This document shows, piece by piece, positions 9,553-19,243 of a stretch of 64,000 nucleotides of DNA. Position numbers and translations under genes: made by a program. Source of the stretch: Campylobacter sp. CCUG 57310 (GTDB lineage Bacteria; Campylobacterota; Campylobacteria; Campylobacterales; Campylobacteraceae); the NCBI RefSeq assembly GCF_013201975.1, contig NZ_CP053845.1, forward strand, positions 434,001 to 498,000, read 5' to 3'. The notes under the pieces were generated by a model that was not told the origin of the DNA, did no database searches, and saw only the letters and a list, made by a program, of their open reading frames with translations. Numbering within the stretch: position 1 is the first letter of the stretch; every line of letters starts with the position of its first letter.

Positions 9553-10659
9553 GTGGAAAAGATAGCAGATATCATAGAGTCAATAGCAAACGAAAAAGGT
9601 TTAGAAATAGAGGACGTAAAAGAGCGCGTTATAAGGGCTCTTGTAAATACGGCCAAGCGCGTTTATGGCGAAAATTACGAATATGATGTCGTTATAGACA
9701 GCGCAAGTCGCTCGCTTCGTTTGTATCAAAAAATCACGATAGTGGCTAATGACGATGAGCGTTTGCAAGAGGATAACGAGCATTTTTTAAGCTTGGATGA
9801 GGCTAAAAAGATAGATAGCGGGGTTGAGGTAGGAGATGAGCTTACTTATGAGCTAAGCACTGATAATCTAGGCAGAACTGCTGCTCAAACGCTTCATAAA
9901 GAGCTTGAATACCACATACAGCGCCTAATGGAAGAGAAAATTTTCCAAAAATATCAAGACATGATAGGGCAAATGGTATTTGGAACCGTTACTCGCGTAG
10001 ATAGCGAAGAAAATACATTTATAGAGATAGATGAAATTCGTGCCGTTATGCCACGTAAAAACCGTATCAAAGGTGAGAAATTTAGAGTCGGAAACGTCGT
10101 AAAAGCGGTTATTAAAAGCGTGTATATAGATAAATCTCAAGGCATTAGAGTTGAGCTTAGCAGGACATCTCCAAAATTTTTAGAAGCTCTTTTAAAAGCC
10201 GAAGTCCCAGAGATCAAAGATGGACTTGTATTGATCGCCGCAAGCGCTAGAATTCCGGGTGAAAGAGCAAAAGTCGCACTTATCTCAACAACTCCAAACG
10301 TAGATCCCGTGGGCGCAACGGTCGGCACTAAAGGCGTGCGCATAAATGCCGTGACAAAAGAGCTAAACGGAGAAAACATAGACGCGATAGAGTTTTCAAG
10401 TGAGCCGACTATCCTTATAACTCGAGCGATGGCGCCTGCTATAATAAGTGCCGTTAAGATCGTTGATGAGAAAAAAGCCGTCGTAACTATCGCAAGCGAG
10501 CAAAAGAGCAAGGCAATCGGCAAGAGCGGTATAAACATACGTTTAGCAAGCATGCTCAGCGGATTTGAAATCGAGCTTGTCGAGCTTGGCAGCGTGAAAG
10601 CAACCGAAGATAAAGAAGAGAGCATGAAAGATCTCAAGGCTCTGTTTGGTGATTTGTAG
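9553..10659 (+). CDS. nusA: Transcription elongation/termination factor NusA
   Basis: Binds RNA polymerase and nascent RNA to control pausing, termination and antitermination. The N-terminal polymerase-binding domain (about 1-125) is followed by an S1 domain (FGTVTRVDSEENTFIEI) and two KH domains (TVGTKGVRINAVTKEL; AIGKSGINIRLASML). The 368 residues stop after KH2, so the C-terminal acidic repeats of E. coli NusA are absent, as is usual outside gamma-proteobacteria. The start is GTG with a GGAGAT site eight bases upstream. A strong hairpin follows the stop. Confidence 0.97.
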   Translation: MEKIADIIESIANEKGLEIEDVKERVIRALVNTAKRVYGENYEYDVVIDSASRSLRLYQKITIVANDDERLQEDNEHFLSLDEAKKIDSGVEVGDELTYELSTDNLGRTAAQTLHKELEYHIQRLMEEKIFQKYQDMIGQMVFGTVTRVDSEENTFIEIDEIRAVMPRKNRIKGEKFRVGNVVKAVIKSVYIDKSQGIRVELSRTSPKFLEALLKAEVPEIKDGLVLIAASARIPGERAKVALISTTPNVDPVGATVGTKGVRINAVTKELNGENIDAIEFSSEPTILITRAMAPAIISAVKIVDEKKAVVTIASEQKSKAIGKSGINIRLASMLSGFEIELVELGSVKATEDKEESMKDLKALFGDL

Positions 10660-10671
10660 GTTGAAATTCGA

Positions 10672-10701
10672 TTCGGCAAGGCTAAAAACAGCTTTGCCGA
10701 A
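10672..10701 (+). terminator. Hairpin terminator after nusA
   Basis: Twelve-pair inverted repeat: arm 10672-10683 and arm 10690-10701 with a six-base loop and one G-U pair. It starts 12 bases after the nusA stop. The run of U after it is weak, so it may be a partial or Rho-assisted terminator. Confidence 0.7.
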
Positions 10702-10742
10702 GAGTAAATTTGCTAGTTAAAATAGCGTAAATTTAAACTAAA

Positions 10743-10853
10743 TTATTTATTTTTAGTAGATCTGTGAAGCGGATGTTGGTAGTCGTTTCTCTCACAGCCG
10801 CTTAGTAAAAATCCAGCTAAAAATATCATCGATACAAGCAATACTTTTTTCAT
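10743..10853 (-). CDS. Very small putative lipoprotein (36 residues)
   Basis: A 36-codon frame on the minus strand starts with ATG at 10851-10853 behind an AAGGGA site. The product has a classic lipoprotein signal (MKKVLLVSMIFLAGFLLSGC) with the lipobox LSGC and the modified cysteine at residue 20, leaving a mature peptide of only 17 residues that is polar and histidine-containing (ERNDYQHPLHRSTKNK follows the cysteine). It lies in the gap between nusA and dnaX, on the opposite strand to both. It loosely recalls LptM/YifL-type mini-lipoproteins, but I see no shared motif beyond the lipobox. Function unknown; that it is a real gene is likely from signal plus ribosome site. Confidence 0.75.
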   Translation of the reverse strand: MKKVLLVSMIFLAGFLLSGCERNDYQHPLHRSTKNK

Positions 10854-10962
10854 TTATTTCCCTTATTTTTTGAATTTTCGCGATTATATCCAAAAATTTC
10901 ACTATATTAAAAATTTATGCAAAAACGGCTACAATCTAGAAATTTAAAATTAAGGAAAATTT

Positions 10963-12786
10963 GTGTTGCAAGCACTCGCACTTAGATATCGCCCCCGAAA
11001 TTTCGACGAACTTATCGGACAAGAATCGGTAAGCAAAAGCCTAACTCACGCACTTAGTGAAAATCGCCTAACTCATGCGTATCTGTTTTCGGGTCTTCGC
11101 GGAAGCGGTAAGACTTCAAGCGCTAGAATTTTTTCAAAGGCGCTAGTTTGCGAGAACGGACCTACTTCAAAGCCGTGTGAAAAGTGCGCTCATTGCGTCA
11201 TGGCTAACGAGTCTCGCCACATCGATATCATCGAGATGGACGCGGCAAGCCACAGAAAGATAGACGACATCAGAGAGCTTATCGAGCAGACGAAATACGC
11301 CCCTGCGGCGGCGCGGTATAAAATTTTTATCATAGACGAGGTGCATATGCTCACTCGCGAAGCCTTTAATGCGCTTTTAAAGACGCTTGAAGAACCTCCA
11401 AGCTATGTGAAATTTATCCTTGCTACAACCGATCCGCTTAAGCTTCCCGCTACCGTGCTTTCGCGCACTCAGCATTTTAGATTTAAGCAAATTTCAAAGC
11501 AAAACATCATCAAGCATCTTGAATTTATCCTGAGTAAAGAGGGTGTGGAGTATGAGAGCGAGGCTGTAGAAATTCTCGCTCGCAGCGGGTCCGGTTCGCT
11601 TCGTGATACGCTTACTTTGCTTGATCAAGCTATTGTTTATTCGCACGCAAAGATCACTCAAAGCGTGGTTGCCGATATGCTTGGGCTACTAGATCCTGCA
11701 CGTATCGAAGAGATTATGCAAGTCGTGATGAGTGGCGATAGAGCAGCGATGAGCAGGCTCGTAAGCGAGATTGAGAGCTATGACGGAGAGATGATAATTG
11801 ATGAATTAATCGCAAATTTAAAAGAGAATTTTTTAAGCGGAAGCAACAAATATTCACTGCTTTTATACGAGAGATTTTTTAGAATTTTATCCGAAGCCAA
11901 GAGCATGCTTAGCGTAAGTAGCGATAACGGTTTCGTGCTTAGCATAATGCTTTTTATGATGATGGAAGCGATAAATTTAAAGCCTATTGACGACATGATA
12001 GGAAATTTTGAGCTAAAAGAGCAGGGCTTAAATTTAAGCTCTCCTACAGCTAAGCAGGCTCAAAAGGCTCAAGTAAATACAGCTGCTAAAATGGTATCAA
12101 AAAGCCCGTATGAACTGTTTTTGGATAAAATTTACGATAGAGATTACTCACTTGGAGAGTGCTTTAAGGAGTGCATTGAATTTTTGGAGTTTAAAGATAA
12201 CTGCTTGAGCCTTTCTTCAAATGCAAGTGGAGTCAACCAAGAAAAATTGCGCTCCAGCTCAAAAGTTATAATGGAAATTTTACGTGCGAATTTTGGTTCA
12301 GAGGCAAAGATTAAGATTGCCCCAAAAGAAATTCAGCCTAAAATAGACGATAAAAACGAAGCGAATTTATCCAAGAGCGATATGGCTAGAGCTAGGCAAG
12401 ATATGGAGCAAATTTCAAGTCCGAATTTAGCCGAGCCAAGTCAAGAGTTTCAGTCAAATTTTAAGCCTTATCTTGGCGATAAAAGAGATAATACCGAGGA
12501 TTTTACTACCGCTTATTCGCTAAAATTTCAAACCGATTCAGGCATTGTGGTTGATGATATGGCTTTGCTTGATATGGAGCTTGAAAAGATTGAAGAGCAA
12601 AGCAAGGATACAAGTAAGCCAAGCGAAATTCCCGAAGTAAAGGTCAAGATAGACGATTCTACTATGCTTAAGCCGGAATCAACTGAGTCAAAATCGCCCG
12701 AAGAGTTGCAAAACGCTAAAAACCAAGCTATATTAAAAGAGGCACATAGGCTTTTTGGCGAACCTGAAATTTTAAATTTGGGCTAA
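10963..12786 (+). CDS. dnaX: DNA polymerase III subunit gamma/tau
   Basis: Clamp-loader ATPase of the replicative polymerase. The N-terminal AAA+ domain shows Walker A in GLRGSGKTSSAR (about 44-55), the four-cysteine zinc module (CENGPTSKPCEKCAHC), Walker B as IIDEVH and the SRC-like segment VLSRTQHF. Residues after about 350 are low-complexity and acidic, typical of the tau tail. The start is GTG with an AAGGA site. No slippery A-run that would yield a separate gamma form was noticed. A bidirectional terminator separates it from rho. Confidence 0.95.
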   Translation: MLQALALRYRPRNFDELIGQESVSKSLTHALSENRLTHAYLFSGLRGSGKTSSARIFSKALVCENGPTSKPCEKCAHCVMANESRHIDIIEMDAASHRKIDDIRELIEQTKYAPAAARYKIFIIDEVHMLTREAFNALLKTLEEPPSYVKFILATTDPLKLPATVLSRTQHFRFKQISKQNIIKHLEFILSKEGVEYESEAVEILARSGSGSLRDTLTLLDQAIVYSHAKITQSVVADMLGLLDPARIEEIMQVVMSGDRAAMSRLVSEIESYDGEMIIDELIANLKENFLSGSNKYSLLLYERFFRILSEAKSMLSVSSDNGFVLSIMLFMMMEAINLKPIDDMIGNFELKEQGLNLSSPTAKQAQKAQVNTAAKMVSKSPYELFLDKIYDRDYSLGECFKECIEFLEFKDNCLSLSSNASGVNQEKLRSSSKVIMEILRANFGSEAKIKIAPKEIQPKIDDKNEANLSKSDMARARQDMEQISSPNLAEPSQEFQSNFKPYLGDKRDNTEDFTTAYSLKFQTDSGIVVDDMALLDMELEKIEEQSKDTSKPSEIPEVKVKIDDSTMLKPESTESKSPEELQNAKNQAILKEAHRLFGEPEILNLG

Positions 12787-12800
12787 TAAAAAAAGAAAGC

Positions 12801-12832
12801 TAAAATTTGAGCTTTAAAAGACTCAAATTTTA
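12801..12832. terminator. Bidirectional terminator between dnaX and rho
   Basis: Eleven-pair A+T-rich inverted repeat, arms 12801-12811 and 12822-12832, loop of ten. It lies between the convergent stops and includes the rho stop codon. A-rich sequence before and T-rich sequence after allow function in both directions. Confidence 0.7.
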
Positions 12833-14173
12833 ATCATTTAATATCGACAAAAGCTCTTTGTTGTCTTTTGTTTTAAGCATTTTTGCATACAGGAATTTAA
12901 GCGCTTCCACATCATCCATCGAAGCGATGGCCGAGCGTATAGCCCAAATTTTTTGAAGTTCATCAGGCTTTTGAAGAAGCTCTTCTTTTCTCGTGCCTGA
13001 TTTTAAGATATTGATAGCCGGATAAATTCTGCGGTCTGAGATGTTGCGATCAAGCACGATCTCGCTATTTCCCGTGCCTTTAAATTCCTCAAATATAACC
13101 TCATCCATTCTTGAACCCGTGTCAATAAGCGCGGTTGCTACTATCGTCAAGCTTCCGCCGTCCTCGATGTTTCTAGCCGCTCCGAAAAATCTTTTCGGTT
13201 TGTGAAGCGCGTTTGCGTCAACTCCGCCCGTTAGCACCTTGCCGCTTGGCGGAGTTACGGTGTTGTAGGCGCGTGCAAGACGGGTTATACTGTCAAGCAA
13301 GATGATGACATCCTTGCCCATTTCAACTAAACGCTTTGCTTTTTCGATAACAAGCTCTGCAACTCGTACGTGATTAAGCGCAGGAAGATCAAAAGTCGAG
13401 CTGAACACTTCGCCTTTTACGCAGCGCTGCATATCGGTAACTTCTTCAGGGCGTTCATCAACCAAAAGCACCATAAGATGCGCTTCAGGATGATTTCTTG
13501 CTATACCGTGAGCAAGCTCTTTCATAAGCTCAGTTTTACCGCTTCTTGGAGGTGCGACGATAAGTCCGCGCTGCCCCTTTCCGATAGGTGTAAAGAGATC
13601 AAGCACGCGACCCGTAAGCTTCATCGCGTCATACTCAAGGTGAAGCTTTTGAGTCGGAAATAGCGGAGTTAAGTTATCAAAAAGCGGTCTTTCTTTGGCT
13701 TCCGCTAGAGGCATGTAATTAACCGCTTCGATTTTAAGCAGGGCGTAATATTTTTCTTGATCTTTTGGCTCTCTAACTTGACCGGTTACGATGTCGCCCA
13801 CACGAAGGGCAAATTTGCGAATTTGAGAGTTTGAAACGTAAGCGTCGTTAGAGCTGTCGCTTAAATTCGCATCAACCGAGCGTAAAAATCCATAACCCTC
13901 GTTGGTAATCTCTAAAATCCCCGTAAATAATATAAAACCGCCTTGTTTGGTCTGCGTTTTTAGGATTTCAAATATCAAATCTTGTCTGCGAAATTCGCGA
14001 GGATTTTCCACTCCTACGGTGTTTGCTATCTGCACCAGATCTTCCAGGCTTAGCATGCGAAGTTCTTCTATCTTGTGTCCGTCTACAGGAATATGAGTGC
14101 GAGTATTTTGATGTTTTTTCGTAGTTTTTGTGGTCTCTGAATTTGCTTGCGCAGATTGATTAGTGTTTTCCAT
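12830..14173 (-). CDS. rho: Transcription termination factor Rho
   Basis: Hexameric RNA-dependent ATPase that ends transcription. An N-terminal Rho-N helical domain follows a short Gln/Thr-rich leader. The cold-shock-like RNA-binding domain contains GYGFLRS, the P-loop is [14 protein letters not shown], the Walker B region is [16 protein letters not shown], and the Q/R-loop region [20 protein letters not shown] is intact. At 447 residues there is no large insertion. Confidence 0.97.
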   Translation of the reverse strand: MENTNQSAQANSETTKTTKKHQNTRTHIPVDGHKIEELRMLSLEDLVQIANTVGVENPREFRRQDLIFEILKTQTKQGGFILFTGILEITNEGYGFLRSVDANLSDSSNDAYVSNSQIRKFALRVGDIVTGQVREPKDQEKYYALLKIEAVNYMPLAEAKERPLFDNLTPLFPTQKLHLEYDAMKLTGRVLDLFTPIGKGQRGLIVAPPRSGKTELMKELAHGIARNHPEAHLMVLLVDERPEEVTDMQRCVKGEVFSSTFDLPALNHVRVAELVIEKAKRLVEMGKDVIILLDSITRLARAYNTVTPPSGKVLTGGVDANALHKPKRFFGAARNIEDGGSLTIVATALIDTGSRMDEVIFEEFKGTGNSEIVLDRNISDRRIYPAINILKSGTRKEELLQKPDELQKIWAIRSAIASMDDVEALKFLYAKMLKTKDNKELLSILND

Positions 14174-14199
14174 TAGTCCTCTTTAAATTTACTGGATAA

Positions 14200-14205
14200 A
14201 TTATA
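14200..14205 (-). promoter_or_regulatory. Probable -10 element of rho
   Basis: TATAAT on the minus strand (CTACTATAATTTATCC), 27 bases upstream of the rho ATG; an AGAGGA ribosome site lies between. Confidence 0.45.
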
Positions 14206-14346
14206 GTAGAAAATAAAGTTTCAAAAGAAGTTCTTTGAAGTTCGTATTTTATATAAAATTTGCTTTGTTGTCAAGTTTAACTCGTGCTCTAAAATAGTTA
14301 AAAAATATGATAAAATGGCGAAAATCTTAATAAAAAGAAGTTTAAA

Positions 14347-15456
14347 ATGATGCAATTTAAAGACGGCGAACGTGAAAAAAAGATAATAAAAACCGCTTTT
14401 ATAGGTATAGTTACGAATGTTATTTTAGCAAGCATTAAAATTTTTATAGCGCTTGCTTCAAATTCCGTAGCTATCATCTCTGATGCGGTAAATAACCTAA
14501 GCGACGCATTTTCAAGCTTGATAACGATTTTTGGATCAAAGCTTGCTCAAAAGTTGCCTGACGAGAGCCACCCGTACGGATACGGAAGAGTTGAGTATAT
14601 CGGAGGGCTTATAGTCTCTATCATAGTTTTAATGCTTGGTTTTGAGTTTTTAAAAACCTCGATAGAAAACATTATAGAGCCCGTTACTACGACATTTACT
14701 CCGGCTCTCTTAATCATACTTTTTATCGCTATATTTGTAAAATTTGCCATAGCGTTTTACTATAAAAAGATGGGAAATTTAACCAAATCCATAGCCTTAA
14801 AAGCAGTCGGACAGGAAGCCTTAGGAGACGCCATAATATCTTGCGTAATACTTGTTAGCGCAGGACTTTCGTACTTTGCAAATATCCAGGTTGACGGCTA
14901 TGCAGGAGCCTTGGCTTCGCTTTTTATCATTTATAACGGCGTGATTTTGATTAAAGAAACCTTTGATAGGATTATCGGCGGGCGAGTGGAAAAAGAAGTA
15001 AGCGATGAAATTTATAAGGCGGTTAAGGAGTGTGAGATAGTTCTTGATGCGTATGATCTGATACTTCATAACTACGGTGTTGAGCGATATGTAGGTTCGA
15101 TAAACGTAGAAGTTGACGAGCATATGAAAATTTCAGAAATTTCCCAGCGACTAAATGAGCTTCAGATAGAAATTTACCGCAGATATCGCATATATCTTGT
15201 GTTTGGAATTTATAGCGTAAATTTAGGACAAAACGACACTAAAGAGTGCGTAAAAAACCTATTAAGCGAATTTAAAAGCATACTGAATTTACACGCATTT
15301 TTTATAAATACGGATAAAAAAACGGTTAGATTTGATGTCGTAGTTAGCTTTAAAGAGCGAAATTTAGACGAGCTTAGAGCCAAAATGGAAAGTGTCGTTT
15401 CGGCGCAGTTTCCCGGATATAAAATTTTTATCGTTATCGATAGGGAGTTTACTTAG
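14347..15456 (+). CDS. Cation diffusion facilitator (CDF) family metal exporter
   Basis: 369 residues with six predicted membrane helices and a C-terminal cytoplasmic dimer domain that is longer than in FieF (about 300 residues). The metal-site helix reads SDAVNNLSDAFSSL and the HPYGYGRVEYI loop is characteristic. CDF proteins export Zn, Fe, Mn or Co using the proton gradient; the DxxNNxxD form here does not by itself settle the metal. The extra C-terminal ~80 residues look like a second ferredoxin-like domain. It stands alone, divergent from rho and convergent with the ABC permease gene. Confidence 0.88.
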   Translation: MMQFKDGEREKKIIKTAFIGIVTNVILASIKIFIALASNSVAIISDAVNNLSDAFSSLITIFGSKLAQKLPDESHPYGYGRVEYIGGLIVSIIVLMLGFEFLKTSIENIIEPVTTTFTPALLIILFIAIFVKFAIAFYYKKMGNLTKSIALKAVGQEALGDAIISCVILVSAGLSYFANIQVDGYAGALASLFIIYNGVILIKETFDRIIGGRVEKEVSDEIYKAVKECEIVLDAYDLILHNYGVERYVGSINVEVDEHMKISEISQRLNELQIEIYRRYRIYLVFGIYSVNLGQNDTKECVKNLLSEFKSILNLHAFFINTDKKTVRFDVVVSFKERNLDELRAKMESVVSAQFPGYKIFIVIDREFT

Positions 15457-15483
15457 AATTTATCCTTGGCGCGCAAAGTTTGA

Positions 15484-16425
15484 TTAGAAGCTGCGCGCTT
15501 TGGAATTTTTATCAAATTTGGCGTATATTACAACGGATACGATTATGATAGCTCCGTAAATCACTCGCGTATAAAATGCGTCAAAGCCCATGGCTACGAT
15601 ACCGCTTTCCATTATGCCGATGATTATGCTGCCTATGAGCGTTCCATATACGCTTCCGCTTCCTCCGCTTACGCCCGTACCGCCGATAAAGATCGCCGCA
15701 AATACAAGCAGCATGTATCCGTCTCCTTGCGTAGGCCACCAGTTGATAAACTCAAGACTCAAGATAATGCTTGCAAGTGCGCTCATCACGCCCATATTGA
15801 TGAAAAGCAGGTATTTGCTTCTAGCAACGTTTATGCTTAGCATTTTAGCGGCCTTTGCGTTATCGCCCGAAAACAAGATATTGTCTCCGAATTTGTGTTT
15901 AAAGATCATAATGTAAGTTAGTATCGCCAAAACGGTCGCGATGATTGACTGAGCGGGTATTCCTGCAAGTCTGCCTACAAAAAATTCCTTTAAAAAGCCT
16001 TCGGCACTCGCTAAAGATAGTGAAAGTCCTCCGCTTAGCACCACGGCAAGTCCTCGCCAGAAAAACTGTGTGCCGATAGTTGCGATAATGGAAGGTATTT
16101 TTGCGTTTATAACCAAAAGCGCGTTAAAAGCTCCGCTAAGTGCACCAAAGCCAAGGCTTGCAAGCGTAGCTAAGGCTAAATTCCCGCTTGCTTTAAAAAC
16201 GTAAGAAAATACAAATCCGCTCATCGCCATCGTCGCAGGAAAACTCATGTCAAACTCGCCTGAGATGATAAGAGGAAGCAGACCAAGGCAGAGTATGAGT
16301 ATGATAGGCACAGAGGTTAGGTAGCTAAAATAGATGTTTTTGGCTAAAAACACCTCAGGCGAAAAGGCTGCAAACACTCCTAAAATCACAAAAAGTATCG
16401 CCGTAATGACTAAATTTCTACTCAT
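15484..16425 (-). CDS. ABC transporter permease, ribose/sugar (BPD) family
   Basis: 313 residues with eight to ten membrane helices. GEFDMSFPATMAMSGFVF corresponds to the RbsC-type periplasmic-loop block (usually GIDLSVG), and the C-terminal ATFIGGTGVSGGSGSVYGTLIG block (here AIFIGGTGVSGGSG) is diagnostic of the family. It would form a homodimeric pore with the ATPase encoded just upstream, with which it overlaps by eight bases. Last gene of a five-gene operon that starts with a reductase and its activase, so its cargo is probably the reductase substrate or a related compound; the substrate is unknown. Confidence 0.88.
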   Translation of the reverse strand: MSRNLVITAILFVILGVFAAFSPEVFLAKNIYFSYLTSVPIILILCLGLLPLIISGEFDMSFPATMAMSGFVFSYVFKASGNLALATLASLGFGALSGAFNALLVINAKIPSIIATIGTQFFWRGLAVVLSGGLSLSLASAEGFLKEFFVGRLAGIPAQSIIATVLAILTYIMIFKHKFGDNILFSGDNAKAAKMLSINVARSKYLLFINMGVMSALASIILSLEFINWWPTQGDGYMLLVFAAIFIGGTGVSGGSGSVYGTLIGSIIIGIMESGIVAMGFDAFYTRVIYGAIIIVSVVIYAKFDKNSKARSF

Positions 16426-17164
16426 AAAATACCTTGTAGAGTGAATTTAGATCCGAAATTTCGCTTTTATCTAGTTCTTGCTCTATCACTCCGCTTCGCA
16501 AAAGCACGAATTTATCGGCGATATGAAAGGCTTGATTTAAGTTGTGAGTGATGATTATGATGCTTAAATTTTGCTCTTTGAGCTTATCTAAAAATCCCAT
16601 AAATCGCTCGGTCTCATTTACTCCAAGTGCTGTTGTAGGCTCGTCTAAAATTAAAATTTGTGATTTAAAATAAATCGCTCTAGCTATAGCAAGTCCTTGC
16701 TTTTCGCCTCCGCTTAAGTTGCTTGCAAGGCTTGTAGCATCAATCCCCGCTCCGCTAAAACCCATGAATTCTTTTAAAATTTGATTTGAAATTTCTATCT
16801 CTTTTTTCTTGTCAATAAGACCGAATTTCGTGATATGACGAGTGGCGAATATGTTTCGATAAATCTCTTGAGAAAGCCCGAGCGAACTATCTTGAAAGAC
16901 TACTTCCATGCCTAAATTTCTAGCTTTTAGCAGGTCAAATTCTCCCTTTTTTATAGGAGTATCAAGCACGCTAAAGCTATCAAATTTATCAAACCTATCA
17001 TAACCGCAAAGGCACTTGATAAGAGTTGATTTACCAGCTCCGTTATCGCCTAAAAGAGCGATTGTCTCGCCCTTTTTTAGGTTAAAATTTATGCCTTTTA
17101 AAATTTTGGTATTTCCAAAACTTTTAAAAGCGTTTTTAAGCTCTATCGCGTTATCTGATGCCAT
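16418..17164 (-). CDS. ABC transporter ATP-binding protein, single-domain FrcA-like
   Basis: 248 residues with one nucleotide-binding domain: Walker A GDNGAGKSTLIK (about 38-49), signature LSGGEKQGLAIAR, Walker B ILILDEPTTALG and the switch histidine in IIIITHN. Ribose-type importers usually carry a double-domain ATPase of about 500 residues; a single-domain version like fructose FrcA implies a homodimer. Its start overlaps the end of the binding-protein gene by 14 bases and its end overlaps the permease gene. Confidence 0.9.
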   Translation of the reverse strand: MASDNAIELKNAFKSFGNTKILKGINFNLKKGETIALLGDNGAGKSTLIKCLCGYDRFDKFDSFSVLDTPIKKGEFDLLKARNLGMEVVFQDSSLGLSQEIYRNIFATRHITKFGLIDKKKEIEISNQILKEFMGFSGAGIDATSLASNLSGGEKQGLAIARAIYFKSQILILDEPTTALGVNETERFMGFLDKLKEQNLSIIIITHNLNQAFHIADKFVLLRSGVIEQELDKSEISDLNSLYKVFYE

Positions 17165-18110
17165 TTTTTACTAAAGGCTCGATAAGAGCGATATTTTTAG
17201 AGGTTATAAATCCACCTCCCGTATCAACCTTAAATCCTGAAAATCCGTATTTTTTGCTCATTACGATTTGTACGATGCTAAAATATCCTTGAAAAAACGG
17301 CTGAGCGTCGGCAACTAGGTCGATTGAGCCGTCTTTAATCCCTGCAATCGTGGCAGGAGAGAGCGAAAATCCTGCGATATTTAGCTTTTCTTTATCTAAA
17401 TTTAGGCTTTTCATGAATTGCGGTGATTGCGCCGTTAGCGCACCGTGATCAAACACTACAAGCTTGGTATCGGGATGCTTTGCCATGTAAGCGCCAAATA
17501 CGCTAAGTCCTAAGCTTGGGTCTTTGTTTATCTCAGGTGAAATTTCGATGTATTCTACCTTTAAACCTTTTTCTTTAAACACCTCAAGCATAGCCTTTGC
17601 TCTAAGACCTCTTACAGGCATGCTAAGCAGACCCCATACCATCACCTTTTCGCCGCTTTTCATATCAAATTTTTGCACAGCTTCGTGCGCCATAGCCTTG
17701 CCGCTTTCGTAGTTGTTGCTTCCCGTATAGCCAAATCCGCTTGACTTAAAGGCCTCTAGGCTTTTTGGAAGCTCGGTATCTATGCTTGTTACGTTTATGC
17801 CTTTTTCTATCGCATTTTTGATAAGCGGCTGATATAGCTCGTCTCCAGGATGACCCATCACTATGATGCCGTCAGGCGATGTTGCAACGGCGTTTTTGAA
17901 ATTTTCAACCATCTTGTTTGGATCCCACTCGGAATACACCACCTTAAGATCGACATTTAGGTCTTTTGCCGCCATTTTTGCGCCGTTTGAGATAACGCTT
18001 GAGAAGTTATCGCCGATACTTCCCGCTTCAAAATAAACTTTAAGCTTATCGCTTGCCGTAACCGAGCCTGCAAGCAGTAAGCAACTTAGTAAAATGCTCT
18101 TAAATTTCAT
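17151..18110 (-). CDS. Periplasmic substrate-binding protein, ribose/sugar-type
   Basis: 319 residues. A Sec signal peptide (MKFKSILLSCLLLAGSVTA, cleavage near SD) is followed by a type I periplasmic-binding fold: alternating beta/alpha with DGIIVMGHPGDELYQPLI, NVTSIDTELP and SLSPATIAGIKDGSIDLVADAQPFFQGY, matching RbsB-like proteins. The ligand pocket cannot be read by eye, and the family also binds AI-2 and other small polar molecules, so 'sugar' should not be taken literally. It lies 20 bases after the reductase gene and overlaps the ATPase gene. Confidence 0.88.
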   Translation of the reverse strand: MKFKSILLSCLLLAGSVTASDKLKVYFEAGSIGDNFSSVISNGAKMAAKDLNVDLKVVYSEWDPNKMVENFKNAVATSPDGIIVMGHPGDELYQPLIKNAIEKGINVTSIDTELPKSLEAFKSSGFGYTGSNNYESGKAMAHEAVQKFDMKSGEKVMVWGLLSMPVRGLRAKAMLEVFKEKGLKVEYIEISPEINKDPSLGLSVFGAYMAKHPDTKLVVFDHGALTAQSPQFMKSLNLDKEKLNIAGFSLSPATIAGIKDGSIDLVADAQPFFQGYFSIVQIVMSKKYGFSGFKVDTGGGFITSKNIALIEPLVKNGIR

Positions 18111-18130
18111 ATTTTCTCCTTAAATTTTGT

Positions 18131-19243
18131 TTATAAAAGCTCTATAAAAGCCTCTAGTCTTGTACGTATTTGTCCGCTGTCTTGCCTTGAATAATCAGTC
18201 TCTAAACTCATATAATTCGCACCCGCCTCCTTACTAGCTTCTCTTATTTTATTTGTCTCTATAGCGTATGTATGACACCCGCTTAAAACTATATCTATGA
18301 CGCCGTCTGCGCTGTATTCTTTGATAAATTCCTTGATGATTTGCGCTCTTTTGTCGTTTTTATACATCACCGAACATGGAATTTCAAGATATCTTTTAGC
18401 GATATTTTCTATCAAATTTCCTTTTTCTTCGACCAAATTTCGGTAATTTTTCGTTCCGACGCAGTTTTCAAAAGCGACCACGTCAGCACCTAAATTTTCT
18501 ATCTGTTTTATTATTTTTTCATACACTCCGCCGCTTGGACAGCCGGTTATGATTATACGCTTTTTATCTGAAAGTTTAGCTTCTAAATTTTGTTTAGTCG
18601 CCTCTATGAAGGCTTTGAGAGTTTTTATCTTCTCTTTTTTATCGTAAATAAATTCGCTTGCAAATAGTATCTCGTGAAGTTCGCTACCTTTAATAGGGCT
18701 TGGGATGGCCTTGTTTAGCTCCATCAGCTCACACATCAGCTCGCGCTCCTCGTTGTGGATTTTTACCGCTTCAAAGAGCTTTTCTTGGGTTATCTTAGCT
18801 TTGAATTTCTCTTGTAAAAACTCCTTAAAGCTTATTAGCTCGTCCTTCCAAAGAGCTAGCGAGCGCTTATTTGTCATATTTGGAAGCTCTAAAATATACA
18901 CCGGCTTGTGGTTTGCAAGCAGTTCATACATCTTCTTTTTGCCGTCGCAAGTAGTCTCTCCTATGATGATATCGCTTGCGTTCATATAAGGGCATTTTTT
19001 GCTAACCGCATATCCGTAGCTTGCTTTTATAAGCGGACAGAGATTTCTTGGAAGCTCTTTATGCGCGATATTTATAGGGCTTTCGTCATTTGCACAAAGA
19101 CTGACGGCAACTCCGCCTGCAGCGTATATCAGCTCTTTTGGCGAATATGTACAAAACGTGCCTACTATAGGCTTGCCCTCAGCTTTTAAATTTTGCAGTT
19201 CAAAGGAGTTGCGTTTTTTAAGTTTTTCAAAATCCATTCTCAT
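18131..19243 (-). CDS. Double-cubane-cluster anaerobic reductase (HgdB/YjiM family)
   Basis: 370 residues of the 2-hydroxyacyl-CoA dehydratase D-component family in its single-subunit form, like E. coli YjiM. The family signature starts at GTFCTYSPKELIYAAGG and ends with LETDYSRQDSGQIRTRLEAF. Cysteines at 31, 50, 69, 84, 99, 235, 261, 290 and 323 include likely cluster ligands. Studied relatives hold an [8Fe-9S] double-cubane cluster and, after ATP-driven electron input from an activase, reduce small molecules at very low potential; the physiological substrate is unknown. The start overlaps the activase stop (ATGA). Oxygen-labile, so it should act under anaerobic or microaerobic conditions. 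Confidence 0.88.
   Translation of the reverse strand: MRMDFEKLKKRNSFELQNLKAEGKPIVGTFCTYSPKELIYAAGGVAVSLCANDESPINIAHKELPRNLCPLIKASYGYAVSKKCPYMNASDIIIGETTCDGKKKMYELLANHKPVYILELPNMTNKRSLALWKDELISFKEFLQEKFKAKITQEKLFEAVKIHNEERELMCELMELNKAIPSPIKGSELHEILFASEFIYDKKEKIKTLKAFIEATKQNLEAKLSDKKRIIITGCPSGGVYEKIIKQIENLGADVVAFENCVGTKNYRNLVEEKGNLIENIAKRYLEIPCSVMYKNDKRAQIIKEFIKEYSADGVIDIVLSGCHTYAIETNKIREASKEAGANYMSLETDYSRQDSGQIRTRLEAFIELL

Noticed and set aside
10137-10679. 180-codon open frame antisense to nusA
   Set aside because: It is a shadow of the nusA KH-domain coding sequence; composition (Ser/Ala/Leu-rich, no ribosome site) fits an antisense artefact.
15469-15498. GCGCGCA/TGCGCGC inverted repeat at the CDF/permease convergence
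   Set aside because: Only seven pairs with a 16-base loop, one arm lies in the permease coding sequence and no T-run follows in either direction; a weak terminator candidate at best.
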